A model generated the notes under the pieces. That model saw only the letters and a list, made by a program, of their open reading frames with translations, did no database searches and was not told the DNA's origin. The position numbers and the translations under genes were made by a program. Below are positions 45,517 through 55,436 of a stretch of 64,000 nt of DNA, piece by piece. How positions within the stretch are numbered: position 1 is the first letter of the stretch; every line of letters starts with the position of its first letter. Source of the DNA: Planotetraspora sp. A-T 1434 (GTDB lineage: Bacteria > Actinomycetota > Actinomycetes > Streptosporangiales > Streptosporangiaceae). The stretch is from assembly GCF_025420585.1 (NCBI RefSeq), contig NZ_JAOEGB010000031.1, positions 23,366-87,365 on the forward strand, written 5' to 3'.

Positions 45517-45686
45517 GCGCTGAGGCGAATAGCGTCGATCGCCTCCACGATCTCTCGGTTCTTTCGCGCCTCGGCCATGATCTCCCGGTAGCGGGTGGAA
45601 AGTTCGTGTTCGCCGCTTTCGCCCAGGCCGACCCAGGGGAAGCGCCGCCGGACGGCTTCGTAGTCGATGGGCTCCTCGTCGCTCAT
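45513..45686 (-). CDS. vapB: Small antitoxin of the VapBC pair
   Basis: 57 residues from ATG 45686 (MSDEEPIDYEAVRRRFPWVG); a longer frame to 45752 exists but is less natural. Acidic, ending EARKNREIVEAIDAIRLSA. Length, position before the toxin and 4-bp overlap fit an antitoxin; no clear ribbon-helix-helix or AbrB motif is visible, so DNA binding is uncertain. Confidence 0.7.
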   Translation of the reverse strand: MSDEEPIDYEAVRRRFPWVGLGESGEHELSTRYREIMAEARKNREIVEAIDAIRLSA

Positions 45687-45750
45687 GCCTCCAGCATAGA
45701 CAGGCGTTTCGGGACGGTCAGTTTGGACTTTGCCCCGGACAGGCTTCAAC

Positions 45751-45765
45751 ATATGGTCATCATAT
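45751..45765. promoter_or_regulatory. Small inverted repeat between vapB and the DruE-like gene
   Basis: ATATG-GTCAT-CATAT, 5-bp arms about a 5-base spacer, in the AT-rich 45753-45874 interval between divergent vapB and the giant helicase. Placed where a VapB-type autoregulator could bind; short arms make chance likely. Confidence 0.3.
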
Positions 45766-45874
45766 CGTCACGGAACGTCGATGCGGTGTCTCTCGCAGGC
45801 TCGCATCGAACAAGAACGCCGGCGCGGGCCGTGCTCGAAAGCGTGCAGGCCGTACAACTTCACAGGGAGGCGGC

Positions 45875-48800
45875 GTGAGGCCGACACTGGCAGCCGAGGA
45901 GTTGCGGCGGAGTCTGACGCAGTACCTCACGACCACCTTCGCACTTGCCGAACAACCCGTCCGCGACGCGCTGGAGCGGTTCCTCAATCACCCCGAGCAG
46001 GGCATCTTCCGCGGGCCGTACCTGCGGATCCGGACGCCGTTCCGCCCGGCCGAGGATGGGTGGCAGGAGTCAGTGGAGTGGGCGCCGCCCGGGTTCACGC
46101 CGTACCTGCACCAGGCGAAGGCGTTCCGACGGCTAAGCACGCGCGGCAAGCAGGCCGAGCCGACGCTGATCACAACAGGCACAGGCTCGGGCAAGACCGA
46201 GTCGTTCCTCATCCCGGTGCTGGACCACTGCCGCAGAGAGCGGGCCAAGGGCAAGCAGGGTGTGAAGGCCGTGCTGCTCTATCCGATGAACGCCCTGGCC
46301 ACCGACCAGGCGCACCGGATCAACGACTACCTCCAGCAGCCGGATCTGCACGACGTAACCACCGCGCTCTATATCGGCGACACCCCCGAGGTCGGCTACC
46401 CGAAGGTGATGACGCAGCGGTCGGAGATCCGGCGCAACCCGCCGGACGTCCTCATCACCAACTACAAGATGCTCGACCTGCTGCTCCAGCGGGCCGACGA
46501 CCTGCCGCTCTGGCAGGACGCCGAGCTGGCCTACGTGGTGGTGGACGAGTTCCACACCTACGACGGCGCGCAGGGCACCGATGTCGCCATGCTGCTGCGC
46601 CGGCTGGCGACCGCCACCGGGCATTCGCGGCCGGGGGAGCCACTCGGTGACATCTGCCCGGTTGCGACCTCCGCCACCCTGGGCGAGAACGGCGCCTCCT
46701 CCGGGACACCAGGCGAGGGCGGGCCCCGAGGCTCCATGGGGCGGGATGGGGGCAGTATCCGCGAGGTGGCCGAGCAGGTCTTCGGCACGGCGTTCCCCGA
46801 GGACGCCGTGGTCGGAGAGGACCGGCTCAGCGCCGAGGAGTTCATCGGCGACATCGACGTCACCCTGCCACTGCCGGGACCGGACGATCTGATCGCCTGC
46901 GGTGACCCGCTGCGCCAGCCGGGAGCGATGGACCAGATCGCGGCGGCGGTCACCGGGAGGAACGACCTCAGCCCCCAGGAGCTGGGGAAGGTGCTGAAGC
47001 GGCACATCCTCACCCAGGCCGTGCTCGACGTGCTGAGCGACCGTCCGCGGCCCTTCGACGAGATGTTGGAGCTGTTGCCCCGACGAGGTGCCTACAACTG
47101 GGGCGCGTTCATCCGCGACAACCCGGTCAGGGCGGCCACAGCGCTCGCCCGGTTCGTCGCGCTGCTGTCGCAGGCGCGAGATCCCGACAATCCGAAGCGG
47201 CCGTTCCTGCTGGTCGAGACCCACATGTGGGTGCGGGCGGTGTCGCGACTGCTCCGCCTGGTGCACCACACCCCGGCCTTCGCCTGGATCGGCGAGCCGG
47301 CCGTGACAGACGCCGACTCCACGCTCAACGTGCTCGGCAAGACCCGACTGCCCGCGGTCTACTGCCGCCACTGCGGCCGGTCCGGATGGGCCGCGTTTTC
47401 GCCCGAACGTGATCCCGGCGAGCTGGTCACCACCCCAGAGAAGATTTACCGTGCGGCCGTCGGGTCGGAGAAGAAGCGGGTCCGCCCGCTGATCCAGGCC
47501 ACCCGGAGCGAGGTGGAGGCGACGGTCCGCAACCTCGGGATCCTCGACGGGGAGCGGGTCCGGCCGTTCGACCCCGCGAAGGACACGTACGGCGAGGGCG
47601 ACATCGTCTTCGTCCTGACGAACCTGGACACCAAGCAGGAGGCGAACAACGCCGCCGAGCAGGACCGCTGCCCTGCCTGCGAGATGGACCAGGGCATCCG
47701 GTTCCTCGGTGCCGGCCTGGCCTCGCTCGCCTCGGTGGCGATCACGCAGCTCTTCGCGGGCAACCAGCTCGAGGTGGAGCAGCGCAAGACGCTGCTGTTC
47801 AACGACTCGGTGCAGGACGCCGCACACCGGGCGGGGTTCGTGGCCAACCGGTCGTACGCCTTCTCGCTGCGGCGATTGCTGACGTCGCGGCTGGACCCCG
47901 AGGTGCCGATCCTGCTCAACGACCTGATCGCCGACCTCGCCGCGGCGGCCAGCGAGGCGGACGTGCTGCCCGCTGTGGTCCCGCCCGACCTGCACGATCG
48001 CTCCGAGATCGACGCGATCCTCGCTGGGGAGACCAGCGGAACGCCGGAGACCTGGAACCTCATTGGGGAGCGTCTGGCGTTCGCCGCCATCATGGAGCTC
48101 GGCCTGCGCTCCCGGCAGGGCCGTACCCTCGAACTCACCCGCACGGCCGCCGCCGAGGTCGTGCTGAGCGACCCCTGGAAGATCGCCGACCTGGCGCGGG
48201 ACGCGCACACCGGCACGTCGGGGATGATCGAGCGCCAGTCGGATGAGCGATATCTGGTGTTCGTCCACGGTCTGCTGGAGCGGCTGCGCTACCGGGGCGC
48301 GATCAAGCACGCGTGGCTGGAGAGGTGGGTCGGCAACGCGGGGACCAGCCGCTACAACGCGATCTGGGGGCGCCGCCCGGACGGCATGCCCGCGTTCCCG
48401 CGCGGCCTCGGCGCGCCGACGTTCCTGCTTGACCGGTTCAAGAAGAAGTCGGAGTTCGACCGGATCGATGCCGACCAGGGCTGGCCGCAGGACTGGGCCG
48501 CCAAATGCCTGCACCTGAGCCGCGGCCAGGCCGGTGAGTACCTGTCCCGCCTGCTGCCCATGCTGGCCGTAGAGGGCGTCATCGCCAAGAGGACGGCCGA
48601 TGACGGCTCCACTCAGGTGTACGGCCTGCAGCCGGGCCACATCCAGGTGCGCCTGCTGGAGGACGAGCAGGTCAACGACGCGGGGATCGGCTGCGACCGA
48701 TGCGCCTGGGAACAGACCGTCCCGCCCGAGCTCGTCGGCGACTGGTACGGCCAGCCGTGCCCACGCTACCGCTGCGGCGGCTTCCTGACCGACCGCGGCA

Positions 48801-51800
48801 CCCAGAACTACAAGGCCGACTACTATCGCCGCCTCTACCTGGGCGACGGGGTGTTCCGGGTGGTCACCGCCGAGCACACCGGTTCGCTGACCCGGCGCCA
48901 GCGCGAGCAGGTGGAGCAGCGCTTCCGGGAGGGCACCCGCTACAGCGACCCGAACGTGCTCTCCTGCACCCCCACGCTGGAGCTGGGCATCGACATCGGT
49001 GACCTGTCCGCGGTCATCCTCGCCTCACTGCCCCCTGGACCGGCCAACTACGTGCAGCGGGTCGGCCGGGCGGGCCGCCGTACCGGGAACGCCTTCCTGG
49101 TCACCATGGTCGGGCGTTCGCCGCGTGACCTGTACTTCCTCAACGAGCCGCACGAGATGATCGCCGGTGAGATCGTCCCGCCGGGCAGCTATCTGTCGGC
49201 GGTGGAGATCCTTCGGCGGCAGTACGTCGCCCACCTGATCGACCTGTGCGCCAGGGACCGGTTCCCCGGAGTGATGCCGCTGCCGCGGCGGGCGTCGGCG
49301 CTGTTCGGGGAGACCGGGTGGCTGGCCGGATTCGTCCCCGCCGTGCTGGCGTCAGGTGCGGTCGACGGTTTCCTCGATCTCTTCGGTGCGTCGGTGAGCG
49401 CCGAGGCCGCCATGGACCTTCGGGAGTTCGCCACGGCTGGGCTGGTGTCCGCCGTACAGCGAGCCGAGCGGTCATGGGACCTGCGCCTGGCCGATCTGCG
49501 CGAACGGCTGGACACGATCGACACGGCAATCGAGGCGCTAGTCGAGTCCGACCCCAGCCAGCAGGCGATCAAGCGGTCGCTGGCGGCCGAGCGGCGAGCC
49601 GTCGCCCGGCTCATCGGCGAGATCGGCCGGGAGAACGCGCAGGGCGCGCTGGTCGAGCTGGGGCTGCTGCCGAACTACTCCCTCATCGACTCCGCCACCA
49701 GCCTGGAGGCGACGATCACCTGGGAGGAGGAGATCCCCGGCGGCAAGCAGTACCACAGCGAGGTGCGCGAATACACGCGGTCTGCCCGGTTGGCCCTCAC
49801 GGAGCTGGCGCCGGGCAACTCGTTCTACATGCGCGGCTACCAGCACCAGATCACCGGCCTGGACATCGGCACCCCGTCCCGCCCGGCGTGGGAGGAGTGG
49901 CGGGTCTGCCCCGGCTGCGGCCACGTGCGGACCGCTAGGGCGCAGGAGGACACCTCGCCGTGCCCGCGCTGCGGCGGTCGGGACATCGGCGAGCTGGGTT
50001 CGCTGCACAAGGTTCTGCGCCCGACCCGTGTCACGGCGCATGACCGCCGCGACGACGTGCAGATCCGCGACGACAACGACGACCGGCAGCGGCGCTACTA
50101 CGAGACCGCAGTTGCGGTCGACGTCGACCCGGCCGACGTCGCGCCGGGCTCGTGGCGGCACGCCAAGGCCGTGTTCGGCGTCGACTTCACCCGCAAGGCG
50201 GTCATCCGCCGGTTCAACCTGGGCACCACGCGATTCGACCGGCAGGCGGCCGACAAGTTCGCGGGGGAGGACGTCCGGCTCAACCCCTTCCACGCCTGCC
50301 CGTCCTGCGGCGGCACGACAGTGGACGGCCCGCCGTCGTCAGGTGATTCGGACGGTCTGGTTGCCACGTCGTCGTTCGACCAGTCGCGCAAGCACCACCG
50401 GCCGTGGTGCACCTTCCGGCGCGCGGCGCAGGACACCGAGCATGTCAAGCTGATCCTGGCCCATGAGCTGGGCACCGAGGCGTTGCGCATCCTGCTCCCC
50501 GTCGCCACGCTGATGGCAGAGGAACGGACGGCTTCCTTCCAGGCGGCCCTGATGGCGGGGGTGGCGGCCAGGTACGGCGGCCATCCCGACCATCTCGCGA
50601 TCGTCACCGCCACCATGCCCGACCAGGACACCGGCCGGCGGCGGCGCTTCCTCGTGCTGCACGACACGCTGCCGGGTGGCACGGGCTACCTGCACCGGCT
50701 CTCCTCCCCGGAAGGCTTCCACGAGGTGCTGACAGAGGCGTACAAGATCGTGGCGGGCTGCCGCTGCAAGGAGGAGCGCGGCAAGCGGGCCTGCCACCGC
50801 TGCCTGCTCGCCCACGTGCCCGGGAGCATGTACGACAAAGTCAGCCGTGCCGACGCACTGGAGATGCTGGGCGAGCTGCTCGACGACTGGGCGATCGCGG
50901 AGGTCTCGACCACGAACGAGATCTCGCTGTGGGACCAGATCGAGAGCGAGCTGGAAGCGCGGTTCCTCGGCGGCCTGGAGGCCTGGGCCCGGCGTGGTGA
51001 CACGCCAGGGACGCTGGCCCGCGGTGAGGTCGTGAACGGCAGGAAGACCGCGGACCTGCGGATCGAGGGGCCGGACGGGGCCATCCGGCACTGGCGGATG
51101 ACTCTGCAGAACACCATCCGGGGCACCCGGCCCGACGTGCTGTTCCGGTTGGTGGACTCCGAGCCCCAGGAGGTGGCCGTCTACCTCGACGGATACGCCT
51201 ACCACGCCGCCGCGGAGATCAACCGGCTGGCCGACGACGCGGTCAAGCGTGCCCGGCTGCGCGCGCACCGGGGGCTCGTCTTCCAGTTGACCTGGGACGA
51301 CTTGGATGAGTGGCAGGAGTGGGATTTCGCGCCCAATACGTCCCGCGAGCCGCTGCGCGTGCCGTATCTGGGCAACGCCCAGAGCAGCGCTCGGGGGCTC
51401 TACCACCGGTCGGTGCCGGGGCACGATCCCGACGAGCTGGTGCGCACGATGTGGACCAACCCCATCGAGACGCTGCTCGCCTTTCTGGGTGACCCCGACC
51501 CCGGACTCTGGCTGCGCCGGGCTGAGGCGGTGACCGCGGGCGCGTTGCAGTCGGCCCATGCGAAGACCATGTCCGATGCCGGCGGTGTCGCCGAGCGCGT
51601 GATGGCATCTTTGCGCGGTTCGATCCTTCCGGCCGCCACTCAGGGGCGGATCGCTGTCTGCACCGGCGCCGACGCAAGCGGCTGTCCGCTGACGATCGTT
51701 CTCGATCAGCGCTCCGAACCCGTCTGGAGCGCGTTCACAGTGATCGACGATCGGAATGAGACGATCCGCACGGACGAGGAGACGCACAAACGACGCTGGG

Positions 51801-52378
51801 CCGCCTGGCTCTATTGGGGCAATCTGCTGCAGTTCCTCGACTTCGGCTCCGGCGACAGCGGGCAGCTCACGCTCACCCGGCTGGACCTCTTCGACCCGTC
51901 GCAGCTCGCGGCGGCGGGTGGCGGCGGATTCCTGACCTCGCTCAGCCTGCTACCTCTGGACGAGGATCTCGTCGACGACACCGAGCCTGTAGGGCATGCA
52001 CTCGCCACGGATGCAGAGCCCATGAAGCGTGCACCCGCCCCGGAGACGTCCGCCGTTCGGGAGGGAACCACTCTGCCGCCGCGCTGGGAGCACGTTCTCG
52101 ATCTGCTCGACCCCGACGAGCCTGGGCTGGCACTGTTCGCGCAGCGGCTCGCCGAGGTCGGTGTGCCAGCCCCGGATGTGGTGGGCTACGAGCTGGGCGA
52201 GCAGGCATGGCAAGCCGAGATGGCGTGGCCATCCGCGAAGGTGGCGATTGTGCTTGCGGGAGACAACGACGAGGTGCGCAAGCGTGATGCCGCCTACACG
52301 GAGGCGGGCTGGGATGTGCGTGCCGTACCGGGCTGGACGCCCGAAGAACTGGCCGAGCGGATCGGGGGAGCGAAGTGA
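45875..52378 (+). CDS. Giant DEAD-box/DUF1998 helicase, Druantia DruE / DISARM DrmA-DrmB-like
   Basis: 2167 residues from GTG 45875 with AGGGAGG six bases upstream. Motif I TTGTGSGKTESFLIPVL (about 101-117), LLYPMNALATDQAHR, TNYKMLDLLLQR, DEFH box VVVDEFHTYDGAQG near 223, TSATLGE, then after a ~650-residue insert motif V SCTPTLELGIDIGDL and motif VI QRVGRAGRRTG near 1060. Several zinc ribbons: CRHCGRSG, CPACEMDQG, CDRCAWEQ, CPGCGHVR/CPRCGG. The DUF1998 Cys cluster CRCKEERGKRACHRCLLAHV is near 1630. A late domain (PDVLFRLVDSEPQEVAVYLDGYAYH) resembles DUF559/Vsr nucleases. This fits DruE, the hallmark of Druantia, or a DrmA-DrmB fusion. Family is firm; system name is not. Confidence 0.82.
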   Translation: MRPTLAAEELRRSLTQYLTTTFALAEQPVRDALERFLNHPEQGIFRGPYLRIRTPFRPAEDGWQESVEWAPPGFTPYLHQAKAFRRLSTRGKQAEPTLITTGTGSGKTESFLIPVLDHCRRERAKGKQGVKAVLLYPMNALATDQAHRINDYLQQPDLHDVTTALYIGDTPEVGYPKVMTQRSEIRRNPPDVLITNYKMLDLLLQRADDLPLWQDAELAYVVVDEFHTYDGAQGTDVAMLLRRLATATGHSRPGEPLGDICPVATSATLGENGASSGTPGEGGPRGSMGRDGGSIREVAEQVFGTAFPEDAVVGEDRLSAEEFIGDIDVTLPLPGPDDLIACGDPLRQPGAMDQIAAAVTGRNDLSPQELGKVLKRHILTQAVLDVLSDRPRPFDEMLELLPRRGAYNWGAFIRDNPVRAATALARFVALLSQARDPDNPKRPFLLVETHMWVRAVSRLLRLVHHTPAFAWIGEPAVTDADSTLNVLGKTRLPAVYCRHCGRSGWAAFSPERDPGELVTTPEKIYRAAVGSEKKRVRPLIQATRSEVEATVRNLGILDGERVRPFDPAKDTYGEGDIVFVLTNLDTKQEANNAAEQDRCPACEMDQGIRFLGAGLASLASVAITQLFAGNQLEVEQRKTLLFNDSVQDAAHRAGFVANRSYAFSLRRLLTSRLDPEVPILLNDLIADLAAAASEADVLPAVVPPDLHDRSEIDAILAGETSGTPETWNLIGERLAFAAIMELGLRSRQGRTLELTRTAAAEVVLSDPWKIADLARDAHTGTSGMIERQSDERYLVFVHGLLERLRYRGAIKHAWLERWVGNAGTSRYNAIWGRRPDGMPAFPRGLGAPTFLLDRFKKKSEFDRIDADQGWPQDWAAKCLHLSRGQAGEYLSRLLPMLAVEGVIAKRTADDGSTQVYGLQPGHIQVRLLEDEQVNDAGIGCDRCAWEQTVPPELVGDWYGQPCPRYRCGGFLTDRGTQNYKADYYRRLYLGDGVFRVVTAEHTGSLTRRQREQVEQRFREGTRYSDPNVLSCTPTLELGIDIGDLSAVILASLPPGPANYVQRVGRAGRRTGNAFLVTMVGRSPRDLYFLNEPHEMIAGEIVPPGSYLSAVEILRRQYVAHLIDLCARDRFPGVMPLPRRASALFGETGWLAGFVPAVLASGAVDGFLDLFGASVSAEAAMDLREFATAGLVSAVQRAERSWDLRLADLRERLDTIDTAIEALVESDPSQQAIKRSLAAERRAVARLIGEIGRENAQGALVELGLLPNYSLIDSATSLEATITWEEEIPGGKQYHSEVREYTRSARLALTELAPGNSFYMRGYQHQITGLDIGTPSRPAWEEWRVCPGCGHVRTARAQEDTSPCPRCGGRDIGELGSLHKVLRPTRVTAHDRRDDVQIRDDNDDRQRRYYETAVAVDVDPADVAPGSWRHAKAVFGVDFTRKAVIRRFNLGTTRFDRQAADKFAGEDVRLNPFHACPSCGGTTVDGPPSSGDSDGLVATSSFDQSRKHHRPWCTFRRAAQDTEHVKLILAHELGTEALRILLPVATLMAEERTASFQAALMAGVAARYGGHPDHLAIVTATMPDQDTGRRRRFLVLHDTLPGGTGYLHRLSSPEGFHEVLTEAYKIVAGCRCKEERGKRACHRCLLAHVPGSMYDKVSRADALEMLGELLDDWAIAEVSTTNEISLWDQIESELEARFLGGLEAWARRGDTPGTLARGEVVNGRKTADLRIEGPDGAIRHWRMTLQNTIRGTRPDVLFRLVDSEPQEVAVYLDGYAYHAAAEINRLADDAVKRARLRAHRGLVFQLTWDDLDEWQEWDFAPNTSREPLRVPYLGNAQSSARGLYHRSVPGHDPDELVRTMWTNPIETLLAFLGDPDPGLWLRRAEAVTAGALQSAHAKTMSDAGGVAERVMASLRGSILPAATQGRIAVCTGADASGCPLTIVLDQRSEPVWSAFTVIDDRNETIRTDEETHKRRWAAWLYWGNLLQFLDFGSGDSGQLTLTRLDLFDPSQLAAAGGGGFLTSLSLLPLDEDLVDDTEPVGHALATDAEPMKRAPAPETSAVREGTTLPPRWEHVLDLLDPDEPGLALFAQRLAEVGVPAPDVVGYELGEQAWQAEMAWPSAKVAIVLAGDNDEVRKRDAAYTEAGWDVRAVPGWTPEELAERIGGAK

Positions 52379-54543
52379 GTCAGGCGACGTTGCGGCTGCT
52401 CGACAAGGCGGATAAGGAGATCCTCAAGCTCCCCCGCGCGGTCAAGGGCGCGATCTACGACTTTCAGCACAAGTTCCGCCAAGATCCGGACAGTCCAGGC
52501 CTGCGATTCAAACAGCTCAAGGGGCACCCGCGGCTGTACTCGGCACGGGTGAACCTGGACTATCGGGCGCTGCTTCTGCACGCGGGTGGCACCGATTACA
52601 TCCTTGTCGCGGTAAGGCCGCGGCAGGAGGTCTACGACAACCTCGACAAGTTCGCCTACCAGATCAACCCCGTGACGGGAGGCATCGAGTTCCTCGATCT
52701 GCTGACGATCGAGGAGAAGGTCGTGGAGGAGGTCCCGGCGCTGTCGGAACCCACTCAGGCGGAGGCGCTATTCGGCAAGTTCTCCGCCGAGACCCTGCTT
52801 GAGTTGGGCGTCGCGGAGCCGCTACTCGGCTTGATCGGAAAGATCACGAATGAGGACGAGCTGCTCGGCCTCGCGTCGTACGCGCCGCAGCTCACCGGTG
52901 AGGTGCTGCTCGCGCTCTACTCGGGCAAGACCGTCGAGGAGGTTCTCGACCAGATCACCACCCCAGTGGCGGTTACTGAAGACGTCGACACCGATGACTA
53001 CCAGGCCGCGCTTGCTCGGCCCGCCACCGTCGTGACCACTGAGGACGTCGCACTGCAGGAAATCCTGGAAGAGGGCGACTTCGGACGCTGGAAAGTGTTC
53101 CTCCACCCCACCCAGCGCAAGATTGTTGAGCGGAACTACAGCGGGCCTGCCCGGGTCAGCGGCGGTCCCGGAACCGGAAAGACGATCGTGGCACTGCACC
53201 GCGTCAAACTTCTGGTGGAGCGGCTCGCGCCGGGTGACCGCAAAGATGTGCTGCTCACCACCTTCAACAAGAACCTCGCCGCCGATTTGCGGCAGCGGCT
53301 GCTCGCGCTCGGCGGCACTGATGTCGTCAAGCGTGTCGAGATCATCAACATCGACAAACTCGCCAGCAACATCGTGGTGGAGACGCAGTCCGGGGCCGGG
53401 CGGCAGTGGATCGACGACACGAAGGCGCTTATCGAGTGGCAGGAGCTCCTCGACGAGCAGCGGGAGCGCCGGTGGGATGCCGAGTTCCTGCACGCCGAGT
53501 GGTCGCAGGTGATCCTCGGCCTGGGTGTCGCCTCGCGGGCCGACTACTTCCGGGCCCGCCGCGCCGGGCGGGGACGGGCGATCAGCCGAGAGGAGCGCGC
53601 GGCGATCTGGCAGCTGGCCGAGCGCTACGTGATGCGACTGGACGAGAAGGGCCTGTGGACCTTACAGCAGGTCGCTGATCGGGCGGCGCGCCTGGAGATC
53701 GAGCGAGCCCGGGCGATGGCGTCTTACGATGCCGACCAGGCCAGTTCCGTCAAACTTCAACGCGAGTCCGGCATCTGGCATCAGCCTCGGTACCGGCACA
53801 TCGTCGTCGACGAGGCACAGGACCTCAGCACGGCGCACTGGAGGATGCTGCGCGCGATGGTCCCCGAAGGACCCAACGATCTGTTCATCGCCGGCGACAC
53901 CCACCAGCGGATCTACCGCAACTACGTCTCTCTGGGGAGCCTCGGGATCAACATTCGGGGCCGATCGTCCAAGCTGACCCTCAGTTACCGGACCACCCAC
54001 GAGATCCTCGGCACGGCGCTCCGTCTGCTCGGACAGGAGGAGTGGGACGACCTCGACGACGGTCATGACGACCTCACCGGATACCGGTCAGTGTTGCGGG
54101 GACCGGAGCCGCTGTTCACGTCGTATCCCACCTGGGACGCCGAACTCGACGGAATCGTCGAGCAGGTCAGAACATGGGGCGGAGGCTCAATCGCGGTCAG
54201 CGTGCCTGAACGGCGCATGGTGGCCGAAGTTGAGAACCGCTTGGGCAAGGCAGGAATCATCTCTTCGTCCATCGGCACCGACGGACCGCGGCTCGTTGAG
54301 GCTCCCGTTCACGTCGGGACGATGCACCGGTTCAAGGGCCTTGAATACCAGCGCTTGATCATCGCGGGCGTCTCCGAAGGTCTGGTGCCGGCTCAGCGGA
54401 TCGTCACTTTGAAGGACGGCGATCCCCTGCGCTTCCGCCGCGAGATGCAGCGGGCTCGATCGCTGCTTTTCGTGGCCGCGACCCGCGCCCGGGACGGCAT
54501 CGTCATCTCCTGGCACGGCCGGAAGAGCAGGTTCCTCCCGTGA
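52375..54543 (+). CDS. RelE-like domain fused to UvrD/PcrA-type SF1 helicase
   Basis: 722 residues from GTG 52375, overlapping the helicase stop as GTGA. Residues 1-90 look like a RelE/ParE-superfamily toxin fold (LPRAVKGAIYDFQHKFR, LKGHPRLYSARVNLDYRALL, YILVAVRPRQEVYDNL). Then an SF1A helicase: VSGGPGTGKTIVALHRVKLL near 261, TTFNKNLAADLRQRL, VVDEAQDLSTAHWRML near 477, GDTHQRIYRNY, LTLSYRTTHEIL, VGTMHRFKGLEYQRLI and FVAATRARDGIVI. Such fusions exist in actinomycete helicases; whether the RelE part still cleaves RNA is unknown. Fourth motor protein of the array. Next gene, a kinase, also overlaps by 4 bp. Confidence 0.85.
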   Translation: MSQATLRLLDKADKEILKLPRAVKGAIYDFQHKFRQDPDSPGLRFKQLKGHPRLYSARVNLDYRALLLHAGGTDYILVAVRPRQEVYDNLDKFAYQINPVTGGIEFLDLLTIEEKVVEEVPALSEPTQAEALFGKFSAETLLELGVAEPLLGLIGKITNEDELLGLASYAPQLTGEVLLALYSGKTVEEVLDQITTPVAVTEDVDTDDYQAALARPATVVTTEDVALQEILEEGDFGRWKVFLHPTQRKIVERNYSGPARVSGGPGTGKTIVALHRVKLLVERLAPGDRKDVLLTTFNKNLAADLRQRLLALGGTDVVKRVEIINIDKLASNIVVETQSGAGRQWIDDTKALIEWQELLDEQRERRWDAEFLHAEWSQVILGLGVASRADYFRARRAGRGRAISREERAAIWQLAERYVMRLDEKGLWTLQQVADRAARLEIERARAMASYDADQASSVKLQRESGIWHQPRYRHIVVDEAQDLSTAHWRMLRAMVPEGPNDLFIAGDTHQRIYRNYVSLGSLGINIRGRSSKLTLSYRTTHEILGTALRLLGQEEWDDLDDGHDDLTGYRSVLRGPEPLFTSYPTWDAELDGIVEQVRTWGGGSIAVSVPERRMVAEVENRLGKAGIISSSIGTDGPRLVEAPVHVGTMHRFKGLEYQRLIIAGVSEGLVPAQRIVTLKDGDPLRFRREMQRARSLLFVAATRARDGIVISWHGRKSRFLP

Positions 54544-55433
54544 GGATCGTCGCCGACAGGTACGAGATCACCTCGCCGATCGGGCGGGGCGGGATGGGGG
54601 AGGTCTGGGGCGGAAGGGACGTGCGGCTCAATCGGCCGGTCGCCATCAAATTGATCAGTTCCGGCGAACTGGCATCTGAAAAAGATGCCCGGCGAAGATT
54701 CAACCGCGAGGGTCGAATCACTGCCCGGCTTCGGCACCCGGGGGTTCCGGTCGTTTACGACTTCGGCGATGACGGCGACCTCTACATGGTGATGGAGTCA
54801 CTACCCGGGGAGACGGTCGGAAAGCTCAAGGACGAGCAAGGGGCTCTGCCTGTGCCCTGGGCGGCCTTCATCGGGGCTCAAGTGTGCGCGGTGCTCGCCG
54901 CCGCCCACAACGCCGATCTGATCCACCGTGACGTCAAGCCGGACAACCTCGTGCTATGTCCTGATGGCACGGTCAAGGTCATCGACTTCGGCGTGGCGAC
55001 CTCACTAGGCGCGGGTGAGTTCTCGAAGATCACCCAGGCGGGGCAGATTCCGGGATCCGCGCGATACATGGCGCCAGAGCTCATAGAGGGTGCCGATGCG
55101 AGTCGTGCGAGCGATCTCTATACAGTCGGCTGCACGATGTACGAGCTGCTCACCGGCTCTCGGCCGTTCGAGTCCCGTGACCTCCTGAGGGAGATCGCCC
55201 GGAGCCAGCGGGAGAGTCCGCCGCCGATGGAAGGGGTCCCCAGGGAATTGGAAGAACTGACGCTTCGATTGCTTGCGAAGGCGCCCGACCAGCGCCCGGA
55301 CAGCGCGGTGTCGGTCTACCGGAGTCTTCTGCCATGGGTCCGTGACCCACCGCCGCTCCATGGCTGGGTCGCTCAGGATCTGTCCATTGATCCTGCCCAC
55401 ATGTATTCGGTGGTAGTTTCGAGTTTGGGGTAG
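54540..55433 (+). CDS. Ser/Thr protein kinase of the defence array
   Basis: 297 residues from GTG 54540, overlapping the previous stop as GTGA. Complete kinase: YEITSPIGRGGMGEVWGG, Lys in VAIKLISSG, DLIHRDVKPDNLVL, VIDFGVATSLG, GSARYMAPELIEG, DLYTVGCTMYEL, LLAKAPDQRPDSA. There is no extracellular or PASTA part and no membrane helix; the last ~35 residues (LHGWVAQDLSIDPAHMYS) are a short unique tail. Three bases separate it from the methyltransferase-fold gene. Second kinase of the 28-kb array, so substrates may include the neighbouring helicase and DNA-binding protein. Confidence 0.88.
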   Translation: MRIVADRYEITSPIGRGGMGEVWGGRDVRLNRPVAIKLISSGELASEKDARRRFNREGRITARLRHPGVPVVYDFGDDGDLYMVMESLPGETVGKLKDEQGALPVPWAAFIGAQVCAVLAAAHNADLIHRDVKPDNLVLCPDGTVKVIDFGVATSLGAGEFSKITQAGQIPGSARYMAPELIEGADASRASDLYTVGCTMYELLTGSRPFESRDLLREIARSQRESPPPMEGVPRELEELTLRLLAKAPDQRPDSAVSVYRSLLPWVRDPPPLHGWVAQDLSIDPAHMYSVVVSSLG

Positions 55434-55436
55434 TTC

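Noticed and set aside
46133..48877. 914-residue open frame on the minus strand
   Set aside because: Antisense to the DruE-like helicase; composition is typical of a GC-rich shadow frame and no motif is present.
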